Below, piece by piece: positions 6,706 to 8,931 of a DNA stretch of 8,931 bases (position 1 is its first letter; each line of letters begins with the position of its first letter). Position numbers and translations under genes: made by a program. The stretch is from Planctomycetales bacterium (lineage in GTDB: Bacteria > Planctomycetota > UBA11346). The notes beneath the pieces are model-generated. The model had not been told where the DNA came from. It made no database searches and saw nothing but the letters and a program-made list of their open reading frames with translations. The stretch is from positions 1 to 8,931 of the forward strand of contig JANYGY010000144.1 of the NCBI GenBank assembly GCA_025362255.1, given 5' to 3'.

Positions 6706-7848
6706 TCATCTCCCGTCGCGGTGAAGTGGGCCAGCAAGACCGGGCCAGGGATCGCCGACCTGGCCACGTTGGCGCAGCCAGCAATCGGCGAGCACCAACG
6801 CAGTCATCGCCTCGACGATCGGGACTGCCCGTGGCAGAACGCATGGGTCATGCCGGCCTTTGGCCTGCAGCTCGACATTGTTGCCGGCGTCGTCGGCACT
6901 GGGCTGCGGCTTCAACACCGTGGCGGTGGGCTTGAACACCAAGCGCAGATCGAGCGGCATGCCGTTGCTGATGCCGCCTTGAATGCCACCGCTGCGATTG
7001 GTCGCGGTGGTCATGGTCGAGCCTTGCCACGCGTAGTGATCGTTGTGTTCAAGGCCGCTTGCATCAGCGCCGGAAAAACCGCTGCCAACCTCGACCCCTT
7101 TGCAGGCGGGCAGCGACATGAAGGCCTGCGCGAGCAGCGCATCCAGCTTGTCGAAGACCGGCTCGCCAAAACCGGGCGGCAATCCCTGAACGATCAGGCG
7201 GATGTAACCGCCGAGCGAATCACCCTGCTTCTTCGCCGTAAGGATTGCGGTTTCGATGGCGACCGCCGACGCTGTATGCGGACAACGCGTAGGATGCGCA
7301 TCGACCTGCGCGCGTTCGACCGCCAGAGGGTCGAGCAGCGCTCGGGCATCGATCGTGTGGACGCGCTCAACCCAGGCGCAGATGCGCAACGCGGGAAAAC
7401 GGCTGAGCAGCAGTTGCTCGGCGATCGCGCCGGCCGCGACGCGACCTACGGTCTCGCGCGCCGACGACCGCCCACCGCCCTGCCAGGCGCGGATGCCGTA
7501 CTTCGCGTCATAGCCGAAATCGGCGTGGCTCGGGCGATAAGTGTGCCACCACTCGCTGTAACTTCCTGAGCGTTGATCCTGGTTGCGGACCACGACGGCG
7601 ATCGGGGTGCCCAGCGTCTTACCCGTTTCGAGATCGAGACCCGAGAGGAATTCAGGCGCGTCGTCTTCGTTGCGCGGGGTCACCAGATGCGACTGGCCCG
7701 GCCGGCGACGGGCGAGGAAAGCGGCCACCGCAGCGTGATCGAGGGTCAAGCCAGGAGGGCAGCCATCAATCACGCAACCGACCGCCGCGCCATGGCTTTC
7801 GCCGAAGGTCGTGACCCGAAATGCGTGGCCAAAAGTGTTGTTTGCCAT
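6706..7848 (-). CDS. aroC: Chorismate synthase
   Basis: The 380-residue protein converts 5-enolpyruvylshikimate-3-phosphate to chorismate, the last common step of aromatic amino acid synthesis, using reduced FMN in the cytoplasm. Family signatures are present: FGESHG (15-20) with catalytic H19, ARRRPGQS (46-53), YRPSHADF with catalytic H108, KYGIRAWQGGGRSSARET (116-133), NRSGGIQGGISNG (284-296) and GRHDPC (331-336) with D334. Length is slightly above the usual 350-370 because of a C-terminal extension of about 20 residues (RQRGQVGDPWPGLAGPLHRD). ATG 7848 begins the conserved N-terminus (MANNTFGHAFRVTTFGESHG), so the start is firm although its Shine-Dalgarno sequence is weak. It is followed by a translationally coupled membrane protein gene and is divergent from speD. 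Confidence 0.97.
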   Translation of the reverse strand: MANNTFGHAFRVTTFGESHGAAVGCVIDGCPPGLTLDHAAVAAFLARRRPGQSHLVTPRNEDDAPEFLSGLDLETGKTLGTPIAVVVRNQDQRSGSYSEWWHTYRPSHADFGYDAKYGIRAWQGGGRSSARETVGRVAAGAIAEQLLLSRFPALRICAWVERVHTIDARALLDPLAVERAQVDAHPTRCPHTASAVAIETAILTAKKQGDSLGGYIRLIVQGLPPGFGEPVFDKLDALLAQAFMSLPACKGVEVGSGFSGADASGLEHNDHYAWQGSTMTTATNRSGGIQGGISNGMPLDLRLVFKPTATVLKPQPSADDAGNNVELQAKGRHDPCVLPRAVPIVEAMTALVLADCWLRQRGQVGDPWPGLAGPLHRDGR

Positions 7849-7904
7849 GGCTCGCAGATTCTGGAAACGGCTCAGCCGGCGGAAGGGGTGAGCCTTTGGT
7901 TGGC

Positions 7905-7916
7905 GTTAGCGCTAAC
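7905..7916. promoter_or_regulatory. Perfect 12-bp palindrome GTTAGCGCTAAC, LacI-type operator candidate
   Basis: The site is exactly self-complementary with a central CG, the pattern typical of LacI/GalR-family operators. It lies 57-68 bp upstream of the aroC ATG, a position compatible with promoter control of aroC, and 233-244 bp from speD. No LacI-type regulator is in the window, so the binding protein is unknown. Confidence 0.4.
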
Positions 7917-7957
7917 AGCTATCGGCCCAGTGGATGCACCACTGAGATTTTCCTCGA

Positions 7958-8060
7958 TCCACTTTCTCCAGTCCACTTTCTCCAGTCCACTTTCTTCAGT
8001 CCACTTTCTCCAGTCCACTTTCTCCAGTCCACTTTCTCCAGTCCACTTTCTTCAGTCCAC
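7958..8060 (+). repeat. Tandem 14-bp minisatellite, seven full copies plus a 5-bp partial
   Basis: Units start at 7958, 7972, 7986, 8000, 8014, 8028 and 8042, with a partial TCCAC at 8056. Five copies are TCCACTTTCTCCAG; the third and seventh are TCCACTTTCTTCAG. The units are contiguous with no spacers, so this is not CRISPR. The plus strand is strongly pyrimidine-rich. The period is not a multiple of three and no gene is read through it. It lies wholly between the divergent aroC and speD starts and ends 88 bp before speD. Confidence 0.95.
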
Positions 8061-8148
8061 TGGCCACTACCCACCTTTAGGCAAACCAGCAGGACCTTAA
8101 CTTGCTCCCTATGGAAATCTCAATAAACCGCCCGACCCTCCGCCATAT

Positions 8149-8931
8149 ATGGCTACCTCCAGACCCAGCACCAAGGCCACTCCCGCGATGATCCGCACCC
8201 GCTTCAAGAAGCCAAAGCTCGACGGTTTCAACAACCTGACCAAATCGCTGAGCTTCAATCTCTATGACGTGTGCTACGCCAAGACGGCGGAAGAACGCAA
8301 CGAGTACATCCAGTACATCGATGAGGAGTACAACGCGACGCGCCTGACTCAGATCCTCACCGAGGTCACCCGCATCATCGGCGCAAACATCCTCAATGTT
8401 GCGCGCCAGGATTATAATCCGCAAGGTGCGTCCGTGACGATCCTGATCAGCGAAGAGCCGATCGAATCCGAGCCGGAAAATCCGGAAAAACCGGGGCCGG
8501 TGCCCAATGCCTCGGTGGTCGCCCATCTGGATAAGAGCCACATCTGCGTGCACACGTATCCAGAGGCGCATCCCTACAACGGCATCGCGACATTTCGTGC
8601 CGACATCGATGTTTCGACCTGCGGTAAGATCTCGCCGCTGCGCGCCCTCAATTACCTGATCCATTCGTTCGATGCCGATGTCCTTTCGCTCGATTACCGC
8701 GTGCGTGGCTTTTCACGCGACATCGAGGGCACCAAGCACTACATCGACCATCCGATCACCTCGATCCAGAATTTCGTGTCGAAGGAGATCATCGAGGATT
8801 ACCAGGCGATCGACGTCAACAATTACCAGGAAAACCTGTTCCACACCAAGATGTTCCGCAAGGACATCGATCTTGAACACTACGTGTTCCAAGGTTCAAA
8901 GGGGAGCAAGGGCAAATTTGGCGGCAAGCAC
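8149..8931 (+). CDS. speD: S-adenosylmethionine decarboxylase proenzyme (3' end outside window)
   Basis: The 261 codons present closely match E. coli-type SpeD (about 264 aa), through LDGFNNLTKSLSFNLYDVCY, ARQDYNPQGASVTILISEEP, HLDKSHICVHTYPE, DVSTCGKISPLRALNYLIH and YQENLFHTKMFRKDIDLEHY. The enzyme makes decarboxylated AdoMet, the aminopropyl donor for spermidine, in the cytoplasm. The proenzyme self-cleaves between K129 and S130 (bases 8533-8538), the serine becoming the pyruvoyl cofactor; C158 in STCG is the expected active-site cysteine. About 30 C-terminal residues should lie beyond the window. Start ATG 8149 gives a 13-residue extension (ATSRPSTKATPA) before a second in-frame ATG at 8188, whose product would begin like E. 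coli SpeD (MIRTRFKKPKLDGFNN). Neither has a good ribosome site. The nearest upstream in-frame stop is at 8098. Confidence 0.96.
   Translation, partial: MATSRPSTKATPAMIRTRFKKPKLDGFNNLTKSLSFNLYDVCYAKTAEERNEYIQYIDEEYNATRLTQILTEVTRIIGANILNVARQDYNPQGASVTILISEEPIESEPENPEKPGPVPNASVVAHLDKSHICVHTYPEAHPYNGIATFRADIDVSTCGKISPLRALNYLIHSFDADVLSLDYRVRGFSRDIEGTKHYIDHPITSIQNFVSKEIIEDYQAIDVNNYQENLFHTKMFRKDIDLEHYVFQGSKGSKGKFGGKH

Larger units (their letters stand above)
7849..8148. other. 300-bp intergenic region between divergent aroC and speD
   Basis: No gene is credible here. The aroC side holds two hairpins: GGCTCA (7869-7874) against TGAGCC (7889-7894), which would lie in the aroC leader, and CAGTGG (7928-7933) against CCACTG (7939-7944) with a 5-nt loop. 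Between them is a perfect 12-bp palindrome at 7905-7916. The centre is a tandem 14-bp repeat array (7958-8060). The last 90 bp before speD are unstructured, with no clear sigma-70 boxes and no Shine-Dalgarno sequence before ATG 8149. Confidence 0.6.

Noticed and set aside
6710..6844. Upstream extension of the small membrane protein to 6844
   Set aside because: It would overlap aroC by over 100 bp and place an Arg-rich stretch before the hydrophobic segment; the GGAG-led ATG at 6703 fits better.
6721..7569. Long plus-strand reading frame (282 codons) opposite aroC
   Set aside because: It is fully antisense to a clear chorismate synthase, has no recognisable domain, and is the kind of shadow frame high-GC genes produce.
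7958..8060. The regular repeats as a CRISPR array
   Set aside because: The 14-bp units are contiguous without spacers, and no cas gene is nearby. It is a simple tandem repeat.

Overview
This is a bacterial chromosomal window of moderately high GC. It has a decaying mobile-element segment at the left (1 to about 2304) and ordinary metabolic genes to the right. No gene identifies the taxon. A GH36 glycosidase beside an AraC regulator, an E. coli-type SpeD, and weak or absent Shine-Dalgarno sequences at most starts suggest a free-living heterotroph. A PVC-type lineage (Planctomycetota, Verrucomicrobiota, Lentisphaerota) is a guess only.

Left region: the 3' part of an IS66-family insertion sequence reads rightward. 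It holds a repetitive protein tail, probably TnpB (1-87), then the IS66 transposase TnpC (145-1773). TnpC is split by one in-frame amber codon at 982-984, four codons before the first catalytic Asp. A start/stop-overlapping 112-aa unknown gene follows (1770-2108), then a right terminal repeat whose outer end is at 2145. From 2146 to about 2304 is the 3' end of a group II intron, with domain V, domain VI, a GNRA-capped stem and a candidate branch-point A. The IS66 copy therefore appears to have inserted into a group II intron whose 5' part lies outside the window.

Middle region: a large GH36 alpha-galactosidase-like enzyme on the minus strand (2322-5129) is divergent from an AraC-family regulator (5376-6188). 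They share a 246-bp intergenic region with several inverted repeats. This is the usual layout of a locally regulated alpha-galactoside gene. Between its catalytic barrel and its C-terminal beta domain the GH36 protein appears to carry an extra CBM9/DOMON-like beta module.

Right region: chorismate synthase aroC (7848-6706, minus) is followed by a small membrane-anchored or lipoprotein-like unknown (6703-6194) whose start is coupled to the aroC stop. That gene converges on araC with a 5-bp gap. Divergent from aroC is speD, S-adenosylmethionine decarboxylase (8149 onward, plus, running off the window). The 300-bp aroC-speD gap holds a perfect 12-bp LacI-type palindrome, two small hairpins and seven tandem 14-bp repeats.

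No clearly new multi-gene system is visible. The best leads are the modular GH36 enzyme, the IS66-in-intron nesting with the unknown coupled gene, and the ordered minisatellite between aroC and speD.
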